Shown piece after piece: positions 27,837-36,996 of a DNA stretch of 64,000 nucleotides; position 1 is the stretch's first letter, and each line of letters opens with the position of its first letter. Source of the stretch: Paenarthrobacter aurescens TC1 (GTDB lineage: Bacteria; Actinomycetota; Actinomycetes; Actinomycetales; Micrococcaceae); NCBI GenBank assembly GCA_000014925.1, contig CP000474.1:1364001-1428000 (forward strand), given 5' to 3'. Below the pieces are notes generated by a model. That model searched no databases, was not told the origin of the DNA, and saw only the letters and a list, made by a program, of their open reading frames with translations. The position numbers and the translations under genes were made by a program.

Positions 27837-29459
27837 TTACAGCGGCGCGCACTGTCCGTTGGTGGCCACGAGGTCACGGATACCTTGCTCATCGCCTTGG
27901 GCCTTGAGGCCATTCAGCAACTCGATGGTGATCGGGGTGCCGTCGGGCGTGGTGGTCACAGGTGTGAAATCGGCCGACGGCGACGGCAGCTGACCCGCGG
28001 GAACGGATCCGGCAACCGGGCCAGCGGCCATGACCGCTCCGGCAGCGGCTCCATCGTACGAAACGACGGCGTCACTCGCCTTGGGGGTGTTGGACGACGC
28101 CAGGACTTCCTGGACCTTGGAATGGATCACGTCAAAGTCAGGAACCGTGGAGAAGGACGCGTCAAAGTCCGGAGGCCCGATGGTGAGGCGCTTGATGGGC
28201 TGGTTCTTGGACTTCAAGGCGAGGTCCACAAAGCTGCCCAGCTGGTTGGACGAGATATTGGAGTCGACCACCTTGGTGCCGGCGTTGGCGATGTCCTCAA
28301 ACTTGGTGAGGAGGGTGGCAGGATCCAGCTGCTTGAGCATGGCCTGCTGGACGCACTGCTGACGCGCGATCCGGGCGTAGTCATCCACGAATTCGCGGGA
28401 ACGTCCGTACCAAAGGGCTTGGAAGCCGTTCAAGTGCTGGTCGCCGGCCGCGATCCAGCCATCCGGCATCCCGTGAATTCCGTTGGCCTCGTCAGTGACG
28501 GGACCACTGATGGGTACCCAGCCGCCGGCCTTGATGCGGATCCCGCCCATGGCATCGATGAGTTTGGCGAAACCGTCCATGTCAACCAGGACATATGCCT
28601 GGACGGTGATGCCCAACGTGCCGGACACGGCTTCGAGCGTGGCCTGCGCGCCGGGATCGGCAACCCCTGGGTAGAGGTTCTGGTAGTTGTTGGTGACCTC
28701 GGTGTTGACGGCGTTGATGAGGCACTCGTCGCCGCAGTTGTAGCCGTCCGGATAGACCTCGCGCATCGGCGAGCCCTCGCTGAACTGCGCGTTTTGAAGG
28801 TTGCGGGGGACGGAGATGATGGCGCTCTCACCCGTTTTCGCGTCGACGCTGATGACCGACAGGCTGTCCGGGCGACGGCCTGTCCTGTCGTCTCCGGCGT
28901 CGCCGCCCATCATGAGGAAGTTGTACCGGCCGTCCACAGGATCTATGGCGGGGCCGGCATTGAAGATGCTGCCGATCGCATTGCGGCTCACGTTCAGGAC
29001 GTAGGCGAGATAGCCCAGCGATCCGCTCGCAAGGACAGTGGTAACCGCCAGGACGACAGCGATGATGGGCCGCATTCCCGGTGCCAGGAGTGCGGGCCTG
29101 ATGATTCTCAGGGTATTGAGGAACAGGAAGGCCCAGCCCAAGGCCAACGCCACAAGGATGACGATGATGAACAACGAGCTCACAGGGTGGGTGACAATGC
29201 TGAGCAGCATTGTCCGGTTCACCAAGGCTATGAACAGCGTGAGGAGGGCAAGAGCCCATACCGTGATGGTGACCCGCAAGGCGATGCGGCCAAGTTTGCG
29301 GTCCCCGGCAACGATTTGTGCGCTGCCGGGAACGAAAAGGGTGAGGAGGACCAGCACGAAGGCGCGTTTGGTCCGCACCGGAGCGCTTGCACCGGTCGGA
29401 TAGCGGACGGGATCAGTCAGGGCGGAACCGGGCTGACTCGGAGTCTTGTGCATGGTCAT
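27837..29459 (-). CDS. LytR-CpsA-Psr (LCP) family cell-wall ligase
   Basis: A 540-residue membrane protein that transfers anionic or arabinogalactan-type glycopolymers from lipid carriers to peptidoglycan. The N-terminus has about four hydrophobic segments, more than the usual single anchor, followed by the LCP domain from about residue 190: NFLMMGGDAGDDRTGRRPDSLSVISV (pyrophosphate-binding Arg/Asp), VPRNLQN, YVLVDMDGFAKLIDAMGGI and the catalytic Arg-rich segment GFQALWYGRSREFVDDYARI. A Ser/Pro-rich tail ends the protein. ATG 29459 is preferred over TTG 29462. It sits directly after purE on the same strand. Confidence 0.9.
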   Translation of the reverse strand: MTMHKTPSQPGSALTDPVRYPTGASAPVRTKRAFVLVLLTLFVPGSAQIVAGDRKLGRIALRVTITVWALALLTLFIALVNRTMLLSIVTHPVSSLFIIVILVALALGWAFLFLNTLRIIRPALLAPGMRPIIAVVLAVTTVLASGSLGYLAYVLNVSRNAIGSIFNAGPAIDPVDGRYNFLMMGGDAGDDRTGRRPDSLSVISVDAKTGESAIISVPRNLQNAQFSEGSPMREVYPDGYNCGDECLINAVNTEVTNNYQNLYPGVADPGAQATLEAVSGTLGITVQAYVLVDMDGFAKLIDAMGGIRIKAGGWVPISGPVTDEANGIHGMPDGWIAAGDQHLNGFQALWYGRSREFVDDYARIARQQCVQQAMLKQLDPATLLTKFEDIANAGTKVVDSNISSNQLGSFVDLALKSKNQPIKRLTIGPPDFDASFSTVPDFDVIHSKVQEVLASSNTPKASDAVVSYDGAAAGAVMAAGPVAGSVPAGQLPSPSADFTPVTTTPDGTPITIELLNGLKAQGDEQGIRDLVATNGQCAPL

Positions 29460-29473
29460 CAACCGCTGCCTTC

Positions 29474-30037
29474 CTAGCGGGAGCTCCGGGCAGAGGCGTT
29501 GGCGGGAGAGAAGACCTCTTCCACTTTGTGGCGCAGGTTTTCGCCCTTCTTGGTGGCCACGTCGTTCAGCTCCTGGGCGAAGGTGAGGAGGTCAGCGCGA
29601 AGCTTCGAAGCGAGGTCGTCGGTTCCCGAAGCGAGGATGCGAACGGCAAGGAGTCCCGCGTTGCGGGCGCCTGCGATGGACACAGTGGCCACGGGAACGC
29701 CGGCAGGCATTTGCACGATGGACAGCAGGGAGTCCATGCCGTCCAATGTTTTCAGGGGGACCGGGACGCCGATGACGGGAAGGGGCGTGACGGAAGCCAG
29801 CATGCCGGGAAGGTGGGCTGCGCCGCCCGCTCCGGCAATGATGACGCGGAGCCCGCGTTCGTGGGCCGTCTGGCCGTAGCGGATCATCTCAGTGGGCATG
29901 CGGTGCGCTGAAACGACGTCCGCCTCAAAGGGGATGCCGAACTCGGCCAAGGCGTCCGCGGCGGCCTCCATGACCGGCCAATCGGAATCCGAACCCATCA
30001 CGAGCCCAACGAGCGGGGCTGTTGTTGTCGAAGTCAT
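29474..30037 (-). CDS. purE: 5-(carboxyamino)imidazole ribonucleotide mutase
   Basis: Moves the carboxylate of N5-CAIR to C4, giving CAIR in purine synthesis, acting after PurK. The class I signature [20 protein letters not shown] is at the start, followed by VVSAHRMP with the active-site His, and [14 protein letters not shown], the phosphate-binding loop. The C-terminus is somewhat longer than the minimal 160-residue enzyme (187 residues). It overlaps purK by 4 bp, so the two are translationally coupled. Confidence 0.96.
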   Translation of the reverse strand: MTSTTTAPLVGLVMGSDSDWPVMEAAADALAEFGIPFEADVVSAHRMPTEMIRYGQTAHERGLRVIIAGAGGAAHLPGMLASVTPLPVIGVPVPLKTLDGMDSLLSIVQMPAGVPVATVSIAGARNAGLLAVRILASGTDDLASKLRADLLTFAQELNDVATKKGENLRHKVEEVFSPANASARSSR

Positions 30038-31221
30038 GCAGTCTCCTCAAGGGTGGTCTGCTCCGGCTTGCGGCCGTCGCGGATGATGTTGGCCACGGCG
30101 GTGGCGCGCTGACGGACGGAGTCCACGTCCGAAACCGAACTGCCAACGAGGTTCACGTGGCCGATTTTGCGGCCCGGACGGACGGACTTGCCGTAGGAGT
30201 GGACCTTGGCCGCGGGTTCGAAGGCCAACGCCATGGGGAAGGCTTTGAAGAGATCCTGGTTGTCGCCGCCCAGGAAGTTCTTCATGACCACCACCGGGGC
30301 CAAAGCATCGGTGGCGCCCAGCGGGAGGTCCAAGACGGCGCGCAGGTGCTGCTCGAACTGGCTGGTGATGGAGCCGTCCTGTGTCCAGTGACCGGTGTTG
30401 TGCGGGCGCATGGCAAGTTCGTTGATGAGGAAGCCCACTCCGACTCCCGGAGTTTCGAACAGCTCTGCGGCCATGACGCCGGTGACGCCGAGTTCGTTGG
30501 CGATACGCAGCGCGGCCTCTTCGGCGGCGGCAGCCACTTCAACAGAAATGTTTTGGGCAGGTGCGATCACTTCGTCGCAAACTCCGTCCACCTGGATGGT
30601 GTGGACAACCGGCCAGGCACGGGATTCGCCACTGGGACTGCGCGCAACCAGGGCGGAAAGTTCGCGGCTGAACTCCACCTTGGCTTCGGCCAGCAGGGGA
30701 CTCATGGCCTGGAACCAGTCGGCGGTTTCCAGGGCGTCGTCCGCGGAATCAACCATCCTGACTCCCTTGCCGTCGTAGCCGCCGCGGGGCGTCTTCAAGA
30801 CGACGGGCCAGCCGATCCTCTCGCCAAAAGCCACGAGCTCGTCAACTGTGTTGACCGCTGACCATTCCGGGTTCGGGAGTCCCAAGCGGTCAATGGCAGC
30901 CCTCATCACCAGCTTGTCCTGGGCGTTCACCAAGGCATCGGGGCCTGGCTGGACGTTGACGCCGGCATCGAGCAGGGCCTGCAGGTGTTGCGTGGGAACG
31001 TGTTCGTGATCAAAGGTCATGACGTCCAGGCCCTTGGAGAACTCCAGAAGAGCGTCCAAGTCCTTGTAGTCGCCGATAGGCGCAGTGGCCACTGCTGCCA
31101 CGGCAGAAACGTCCTCACCCTCGGCCAAAACACGCAGTTCGAAGCCCAGGGCGGTAGCGGGCGGAGCCATCATTCGTGCGAGCTGGCCGCCGCCAACAAC
31201 GCCAATTACTGGAAAAGTCAC
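30034..31221 (-). CDS. purK: 5-(carboxyamino)imidazole ribonucleotide synthase
   Basis: ATP-grasp enzyme carboxylating AIR to N5-CAIR. The N-terminus [20 protein letters not shown] is the PurK preATP-grasp signature. The ATP-grasp core follows: [23 protein letters not shown] (glycine-rich loop and Lys), [16 protein letters not shown], and the C-terminal [17 protein letters not shown] with metal-binding Glu-x-Arg-Pro-His-Asn. At 395 residues the length is normal. First gene of the purK-purE unit; the GtrA gene is divergent, about 200 bp away. Confidence 0.96.
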   Translation of the reverse strand: MTFPVIGVVGGGQLARMMAPPATALGFELRVLAEGEDVSAVAAVATAPIGDYKDLDALLEFSKGLDVMTFDHEHVPTQHLQALLDAGVNVQPGPDALVNAQDKLVMRAAIDRLGLPNPEWSAVNTVDELVAFGERIGWPVVLKTPRGGYDGKGVRMVDSADDALETADWFQAMSPLLAEAKVEFSRELSALVARSPSGESRAWPVVHTIQVDGVCDEVIAPAQNISVEVAAAAEEAALRIANELGVTGVMAAELFETPGVGVGFLINELAMRPHNTGHWTQDGSITSQFEQHLRAVLDLPLGATDALAPVVVMKNFLGGDNQDLFKAFPMALAFEPAAKVHSYGKSVRPGRKIGHVNLVGSSVSDVDSVRQRATAVANIIRDGRKPEQTTLEETA

Positions 31222-31423
31222 AAGGTTCAGCCTACCGAACCGGCAGCGGGATCACTGATTCTGCCGCTCTTTCGAAGCCATTTACAGGAGGAGAAGTCGC
31301 CTGCCAACAGGTGAACCGGGTGCGGTATCGGCGTTCTCACAGCCTTTTACGAGGCGACGCTTGGAAATCGGCGCTAAAATGGCTTTGGCCCATCGGCCCA
31401 TTTTTCAACGGCCATGGAGGGTC

Positions 31424-31993
31424 ATGATCACCACACTTGCAGATCGCATCCGCGGACTTGCCTCGCTTTTTTGGCGCGAGGTGGCCAAATTCGGCGCCGT
31501 CGGCGGTGTTGCCTTTGTCATTGACTCGGCTGTCTTTATTTGGCTCTTTTCGGGCCCGATGCACGGCAGCGAAGTCTGGGCGAAGGCTATTGCGACGATC
31601 GTGGCAAGTGTGTTCTCGTGGGTTGCCAACCGGTTCTGGACGTTCCGTCACCGCAAGCAAGCCAATGTGGTTCGTGAAGCAGTGTTGTTTGGCGTCATGA
31701 ACGTCATCGGGCTCCTGATTGCCTCCGGATGCGTGTGGTTCGCCAAATACATTTTGGAGCTGAATGACAAGCCGTCGCTGTTCATCGCGGGGAGCGTAGT
31801 CGGCCTGGTCCTGGGCACCATCTTCCGCTTCTTCGCCTACCGATTCTGGGTCTTCAACGAAGAGCTGGATGCCGAGCCCGAGTTCTCTCACGACCATGAG
31901 CTTCTGGACCTCCACCACAAGCCCAAGGGTCCAAGCGAAGCCGGCGCTGCAGGCCCGGCAACCGGCGAGGTTCCGTCCATCAAGAACGTCTGA
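31424..31993 (+). CDS. GtrA family membrane protein
   Basis: A 189-residue protein with four transmembrane helices (FGAVGGVAFVIDSAVFIWLF, IATIVASVFSWVANRFWTF, AVLFGVMNVIGLLIASGCVW, SLFIAGSVVGLVLGTIFRFF) in the GtrA pattern, including NRFWTFRH and FRFFAYRFWVF. GtrA proteins help flip or transfer lipid-linked sugars in envelope glycan synthesis. The hydrophilic His/Pro/Ala-rich tail is cytoplasmic. ATG 31424 with GGAGGG three bases upstream is preferred over upstream codons. Divergent from purK, as Rv3277 is in M. tuberculosis. The 202-bp spacer shows no obvious operator. Confidence 0.88.
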   Translation: MITTLADRIRGLASLFWREVAKFGAVGGVAFVIDSAVFIWLFSGPMHGSEVWAKAIATIVASVFSWVANRFWTFRHRKQANVVREAVLFGVMNVIGLLIASGCVWFAKYILELNDKPSLFIAGSVVGLVLGTIFRFFAYRFWVFNEELDAEPEFSHDHELLDLHHKPKGPSEAGAAGPATGEVPSIKNV

Positions 31994-32009
31994 CAGTACA
32001 CCGCGCAGG

Positions 32010-32705
32010 CTAGGAACGGCTGACGCGCTCGTTCTCCAGCAGGTGCTCGGTCACGTCGAGGTCCGGATGTACCAAGACCACGGAGCCGTCTTCTTTCCAG
32101 GCGCCCAAGGATGCTGCCAGGCATGACTCCAGGCCGTCGGCCGCGCGTACCAGCAGGCGGACACCTGTGTCCTGCGCGGCAGCAAAGCCGTCAATGAGTT
32201 CTTCATGGGTGAGGCCTGCAGTCCCGCGCACAGCGGGCAAGCTCGCTTCGGGTTCGTTGTGTGCCATGAAGACGTCGCCGTGGGAGCGGACTTCAGCCGC
32301 GTAGTCCACGACGCCGGGAGGCAGCTCCCCGGGCCAGCGCATCGCAAGTGCCGCCAGCGGCACCGCAACGATCGCGCCGAAGCCGGCCCCGGCGCCGTCG
32401 TCGGGCTTGTCCGTCGCCAGGAGATCCGCAGAGGTGTCGTCAAAGACCACCTCCATTCCCAGTTGCCACGCAGCCAGGGCCCACACGAAGGATTTCCAGT
32501 GCGCCGGGAGGTCCAGCCTGATGGACGTTCCAGGCTCGGCGTCCAGTTCGTCCTGCAACAGGTTGCTGGTCTTGGCTACCCAGTTATCCAGGACGCGACC
32601 TGAGAGCTCAACACGCTCGGAGTCGGGGCCGTACCAAGTGAGTCGTGGTGACGTTGAATGACCGGATCGCAGGGCTGTCATCAGGTTCGCTGCCGGGATG
32701 CTCAT
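32010..32705 (-). CDS. TIGR03089 family protein
   Basis: A 231-residue protein resembling the N-terminal third of AMP-binding acyl/aryl-CoA synthetases, without the ATP-binding P-loop or adenylation core. NLLQDELDAEPGTSIRLDLP and WKSFVWALAAWQLGMEVVFDD correspond to the N-terminal subdomain of such enzymes. This matches the actinobacterial TIGR03089 family (compare Rv3268), which is invariably truncated and of unknown function. It is not a recent pseudogene, because the family is stably short. It is convergent with the GtrA gene and opposite whiB. Confidence 0.85.
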   Translation of the reverse strand: MSIPAANLMTALRSGHSTSPRLTWYGPDSERVELSGRVLDNWVAKTSNLLQDELDAEPGTSIRLDLPAHWKSFVWALAAWQLGMEVVFDDTSADLLATDKPDDGAGAGFGAIVAVPLAALAMRWPGELPPGVVDYAAEVRSHGDVFMAHNEPEASLPAVRGTAGLTHEELIDGFAAAQDTGVRLLVRAADGLESCLAASLGAWKEDGSVVLVHPDLDVTEHLLENERVSRS

Positions 32706-32962
32706 GCGTCAATCTTGCCACGGTGGTTCCTTGACGTCCTTGGGCTTAGCGCCGCAATTGTGAAATGCGACACACTCAGTATTTCCAATCGTTGGGGTGC
32801 GTGCCTTGTCCGGGACGAATTTCCGCGGGAATTCAGCGAAAGTTCGCCCGAACCGATTCAAGGCTTCCAGTTGCCGGCACGACACGCGGCGGCCAGAGGC
32901 AAAATGTTGGGCGTGGCGCATCCCACGTTTCCACAGGTTCTTGATTATTATCCCGGCGCGGC
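32706..32962. other. Upstream intergenic part between TIGR03089 and whiB
   Basis: Part of a 377-bp gap. Apart from the whiB promoter region described separately and the promoter of the leftward TIGR03089 gene that must lie here, I see no reading frame, RNA or strong hairpin. Confidence 0.5.
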
Positions 32963-32992
32963 TTGACTGGCGGGTAGTTACACGCGTGTAAT
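32963..32992 (+). promoter_or_regulatory. Putative whiB promoter with a 14-bp palindrome
   Basis: TTGACT at 32963-32968 and TGTAAT at 32987-32992 form a promoter-like pair with 18-bp spacing. A perfect palindrome TTACACGCGTGTAA (32978-32991) overlaps the -10 element, where a repressor would block transcription. The distance to the whiB ATG is about 90 bp. Confidence 0.55.
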
Positions 32993-33082
32993 TAGTAATC
33001 AACGCCGCTGCACAGAAACCCGGAACGCCACCGGGAATCGGAAACACATCCAAGCAGCAGCTGCAAAATCAGGAGGGACGCC

Positions 33083-33625
33083 ATGGGGCAAGCGTTGCGT
33101 ATCCAGGAAGATGCAGTCGTCGCAGAACATGCGTCGGTGAAATACCGTTCGCGGGAAGTACCGGGGGATTGGTACGTAGACCCGGCGGACCCGGAAGCGG
33201 CAGACCGATATAACCAGAATGTGCAGCAGTCTTTGGAGGATCAGGCAACTGCCCTCCTGGCCGCACATGAGGCATTGATCGGTGGCCTGCCCGCTGGGCC
33301 GGACGAAGATCTTGACGACCCTCCCATGGAGCTGCGTCGTCCGCTTGAAACTCCGGGGCAACCCGTGTGGATCGGCCTGCCCCAGGGGGACTTCGACGAC
33401 GAAGGCGAACTCGGCTGGCAGACTGACGCACTCTGCGCACAGACTGATCCCGAGGCTTTCTTCCCCGAAAAGGGTGGATCCACACGGGACGCCAAGAAGG
33501 TCTGCGGGGCGTGCAACGTCCGCTCGCAGTGCTTGGAATACGCTCTTGCCAATGACGAGCGGTTCGGAATTTGGGGCGGACTCTCTGAGCGGGAACGTCG
33601 TCGGCTAAGGAAGCGAGCGGTCTAA
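33083..33625 (+). CDS. whiB: WhiB family iron-sulfur transcriptional regulator
   Basis: A 180-residue WhiB-like protein. The [4Fe-4S] ligands are Cys118, Cys141, Cys144 and Cys150 (C-x22-C-x2-C-x5-C), followed by the GIWGGLSERERRRLRKR motif, the family's Gly-Trp turn and basic DNA-binding tail. Position beside purE/K, LCP, TIGR03089 and DUF3499 genes points to the WhiB2/WhmD lineage, which controls septation. The roughly 110-residue acidic N-terminal extension is unusual: WhiB2 orthologues are normally near 90 residues. The start is secure because AGGAGGG lies seven bases before ATG 33083. It is followed 11 bp later by the GT2 gene. Confidence 0.92.
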   Translation: MGQALRIQEDAVVAEHASVKYRSREVPGDWYVDPADPEAADRYNQNVQQSLEDQATALLAAHEALIGGLPAGPDEDLDDPPMELRRPLETPGQPVWIGLPQGDFDDEGELGWQTDALCAQTDPEAFFPEKGGSTRDAKKVCGACNVRSQCLEYALANDERFGIWGGLSERERRRLRKRAV

Positions 33626-33636
33626 TTCTCAAGGAA

Positions 33637-36600
33637 GTGCACGTTACCGCCGTCGTGGTTTCCCACGACGGCGGCAACTATCTGCCCAGGACACTGGCGG
33701 CACTGACGGACCAGACGCGTTCGGCAGATGCCGCCATTGGCATTGATACAGGTTCCACGGATAACTCGCTGGAGTTGCTTCGCGAGGCCCTCGGCCAGCG
33801 CAACGTCACCTCGTTCCAGCACGCGAAGTCAGGTTTCGGGGCAGCTGTTCACGCTGGCCTCCAAGAGCTCGCGCCCACCGCCGGCAGCGACGCCAGGGAA
33901 GCAGACGCCGTCCAATGGATCTGGCTCCTTCATGACGACGCCGCGCCTGCGCCTGATGCCTTGGCGGAGCTTCTCCATGCGGTGGAACGCGCCCCCTCGG
34001 TTACTGTGGCGGGCTGCAAGCAGCTCGGCTGGGACAACGAGCGGCACCTGGTGGATGTGGGACTTTCAACGAGCCGCTGGGCCGAACGCCTCACCTTGAT
34101 CGACGCCGACGAAGTGGATCAGGGGCAATACGATGCCCGCAGCGACACTTTCGCCGTGAACTCAGCAGGAATGTTGATCCGCCGCGACGTCTGGGAGCTG
34201 CTGCAGGGCTTTGACCCCGCCTTGCCCGGAAGCGGCGATGACGTTGACTTCTGCTGGCGCAACTGGCTTGCGGGCAACCGCGTAGTGGTAGTCCCCAGTG
34301 CGCGCATGTTCCATGTGGAGCACCGCCCACATGGTTTGGGCACCTCCTCTGCGGCACGTAGAGCCCAGATCCATCTGCGGCTCAAGCACACGCCTTGGTG
34401 GAACGTGCCGTTCCAAGCCATGGGCGCCTTGTTCGGTGCGGTTATCCGCCTGGTGTTGAGCATCCTGGTCAAAGAACCGGGATACGGTATCTCGCAGTTC
34501 ACCGCCACCATCGCCGCCCTCGTCCGGCCCATGGCCATCGCCAGGGGCCGCCGCGTTGCGGCGAGGACGCGACGCGTGCACAGGTCGGTTGTCCGAGGCC
34601 TGCAGACGCCCACGCGGGAGGTGCGTGCCAACAGGCGATCGTTGTTGGAAGCGATCCGCCCGGCCGACGAAACCCCGGCCGTCTCCGACCTTTTAGCCCC
34701 GGAACCCAGCGGGGATGCTTCGGATGACTTCGCAGCGCTGGCCACCAACGAACGTGGCTGGGTGGGCACAGGTGCCGTCGCGGCCGCGCTGATCGCCTTG
34801 GCCGCAGCACTCGTGGGACTGCTGGGGCTGCTCCGCTCAGGCACCGTTGCCGGTGGTGGGCTTATCCCTCTTTCGGCGTCACCGGGAGATATCTGGGCCA
34901 ATGCGTCAACTTGGTGGATCTCCTTGGGCGCAGGCCTGCCCGGACACGGCGACCCTTTCGGCTATGTGCTGTGGCTGCTCTCCCTCTTTGGAGGCGGCGA
35001 CGGCAACGCCGCGATGGTGTGGCTGCTGATACTTGCAATGCCCCTGTCCGCCCTGGGCGCATGGTTCGCTGCGGGCGCGCTCACTACAAAACGCCGGTTC
35101 CGGATTGCGGCCGCCTTGGCGTGGACCGGTGCTCCCGCACTCCTGATCGCGATCAACGAGGGCCGTGCCGGCGCCGTCGTGGCGCACGTGATGATGCCGT
35201 TGCTGCTCTTGGCGCTGTTGCGCGCCTCGGGATCGGCCGTCGCCCAAGGGCCCGCCTTCACCGGAACCCAACGCAGCCGCCGTCCGGCCCCGATAGTAGG
35301 CAAGCCGGGCATCAACGGAACACCATCGTGGACTGCTGCAGCTGCCGCAGGTCTTGCCATGGCCGTAGTCACCGCCTCTGCGCCGTCGTTGTTGGGTCCC
35401 ATCGTCGTTGCGGTGATCCTGGCCGCGGTGGTCCTCGGGCAGCGTGGCAAAACACTGTGGTGGGCGCTGCTGCCAACGGTCGCGTTGTTCCTGCCCTACG
35501 TAATATCCGTTCTGGACAGGCCGCGCTCGTTGCTCGCCGATCCCGGATTGCCGTTGACGTTTGAGGCAGCGCCGTTGTGGCAGCAGCTTCTCGGCCAGCC
35601 GCTGGCCTTCGATATCGACGGCGGCTTGACCGGTTTGGCGTTCTTCGGTCCTGGCGCTGTGCCTTGGGCCCTGTTGCTGGCTCTGCTCGTCATCGCACCA
35701 GTCCTGATCCTTGCCGTTGCTGCGTTGTTCCTGCCGGGAAAGCGCGCGGGGCTGGCCCGGGTGTTCTGGTTGGTTGCTTTGGCTACCCTTGCCAGCGGTT
35801 GGCTGGTGGGTCATGTGGCTACAGGCGTCAACAACAACGTGATTGTGGGACCATTCACAGGCCCGGCCGTATCGGCGGCGGGCATATTGCTGCTGGGCGC
35901 TGCCATTCTCGGAGCCGAGAAGCTTTTCGCTGCACCGCGAAGGACACCGCAAGCATCACGGCGTCACCTTCCAGTGCGGCGCATTTCTTCGACCGTGGCC
36001 ATTACGCTGCTGGTCGTGGGCCCTCTTGCAGGAATGACCGCATGGGCTGCCCAGAATGTTCTTCAGCCCACACCGACTGCCGGCGCCATTGCGGCGCCCA
36101 AGGCTGCCGAACAGTCGCCGTCCCTTGGGGCCAGCCGCCAAGTATGGCCGGTGGACGCGGGCACCTTGCCGGCCACCGCCGTCGACCGTGGCCAGGGACC
36201 CGAACGAACGCGAACGCTGGTCATCACCAGTGGTGAGCACGGTGCCTACTCCACTTCACTAATGCGTGGAGCCGGGACCACGCTGGACAGCTTGTCCACC
36301 ATTGCCTCGGCGCGGACCATCATTGGTGCACCTGGACGCGAGGAAATTGCGGCCGATGACGCTGCCACTGCCTCCCTCCGCAGGGCCGTGGCCACCATCG
36401 TGGCGGGCACGGGCGTGGACCCCCGCGCTGACCTTGAACAACTCGGCGCCGGCTTCGTGGTCCTCAAGGCTGCGGACAACGCCGCGCAGCTGACGGCCAG
36501 CAGGATCGACGCCGTCCCCGGACTCGTGGCTGTCGGCCAGACCGACGCCGGGTGGCTGTGGCGTGTGACGCCGCGGAACCAGCCAGCGGCTACTGCCGCC

Positions 36601-36996
36601 GACACTACCCACCGGGTACGCATCGTGGACTCCCAGGGCGCTCTCATGAGTGCCCTGCCATCCGAAGATGTGACCGTGGATGCCACTGTGCCATCGGGCG
36701 AGGAGGGCCGGAAGGTGGTCCTGGCCGAACGGTCCGATCCCGGCTGGAGCGCCTGGATGAATGGCCGCCAACTGCAGGCCACAACATCCGGATGGTCACA
36801 GGCCTTTGAGCTACCGGCCAGCGGCGGCGACCTTGAAATCCGCTACAACAACCCTTGGGCCCTGTGGTTCGGAATTCTGCAGGCTGTGGTGATTGGATTG
36901 ACGGTCCTGTTGGCCGTTCCGATGCCCGCACGCCGCAGCCGAACCGGCATGTCGAGGGACGAAGTGTCCCTCCGTAAGGAGTACAGCAGTGTCTGA
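33637..36996 (+). CDS. Giant GT2 glycosyltransferase with multi-spanning membrane domain
   Basis: A 1,119-residue protein. The first 260 residues are a GT2 glycosyltransferase (VTAVVVSHDGGNYLPRTLAA; WLLHDDAAPAPDAL at 97-110 with the DxD-like metal site; LPGSGDDVDFCWRN; HRPHGLG). After a soluble linker come about a dozen hydrophobic segments (from about residue 375 to 780) and an extracytoplasmic domain of about 300 residues (DPGWSAWMNGRQLQATTSGW). Such fusions occur in actinobacterial envelope-glycan loci next to whiB2. Its sugar donor and acceptor are unknown. The start is GTG 33637; the AAGGA sits almost against it. It overlaps DUF5719 by 8 bp. Confidence 0.88.
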   Translation: MHVTAVVVSHDGGNYLPRTLAALTDQTRSADAAIGIDTGSTDNSLELLREALGQRNVTSFQHAKSGFGAAVHAGLQELAPTAGSDAREADAVQWIWLLHDDAAPAPDALAELLHAVERAPSVTVAGCKQLGWDNERHLVDVGLSTSRWAERLTLIDADEVDQGQYDARSDTFAVNSAGMLIRRDVWELLQGFDPALPGSGDDVDFCWRNWLAGNRVVVVPSARMFHVEHRPHGLGTSSAARRAQIHLRLKHTPWWNVPFQAMGALFGAVIRLVLSILVKEPGYGISQFTATIAALVRPMAIARGRRVAARTRRVHRSVVRGLQTPTREVRANRRSLLEAIRPADETPAVSDLLAPEPSGDASDDFAALATNERGWVGTGAVAAALIALAAALVGLLGLLRSGTVAGGGLIPLSASPGDIWANASTWWISLGAGLPGHGDPFGYVLWLLSLFGGGDGNAAMVWLLILAMPLSALGAWFAAGALTTKRRFRIAAALAWTGAPALLIAINEGRAGAVVAHVMMPLLLLALLRASGSAVAQGPAFTGTQRSRRPAPIVGKPGINGTPSWTAAAAAGLAMAVVTASAPSLLGPIVVAVILAAVVLGQRGKTLWWALLPTVALFLPYVISVLDRPRSLLADPGLPLTFEAAPLWQQLLGQPLAFDIDGGLTGLAFFGPGAVPWALLLALLVIAPVLILAVAALFLPGKRAGLARVFWLVALATLASGWLVGHVATGVNNNVIVGPFTGPAVSAAGILLLGAAILGAEKLFAAPRRTPQASRRHLPVRRISSTVAITLLVVGPLAGMTAWAAQNVLQPTPTAGAIAAPKAAEQSPSLGASRQVWPVDAGTLPATAVDRGQGPERTRTLVITSGEHGAYSTSLMRGAGTTLDSLSTIASARTIIGAPGREEIAADDAATASLRRAVATIVAGTGVDPRADLEQLGAGFVVLKAADNAAQLTASRIDAVPGLVAVGQTDAGWLWRVTPRNQPAATAADTTHRVRIVDSQGALMSALPSEDVTVDATVPSGEEGRKVVLAERSDPGWSAWMNGRQLQATTSGWSQAFELPASGGDLEIRYNNPWALWFGILQAVVIGLTVLLAVPMPARRSRTGMSRDEVSLRKEYSSV

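Noticed and set aside
27705..29477. A 590-residue open frame antisense to the LCP gene
   Set aside because: Gly/Asp/Val/Arg-rich shadow without motifs; the LCP frame is clearly coding.
32010..32705. Truncated acyl-CoA synthetase pseudogene
   Set aside because: The TIGR03089 family is stably short in many Actinobacteria and the frame is intact.
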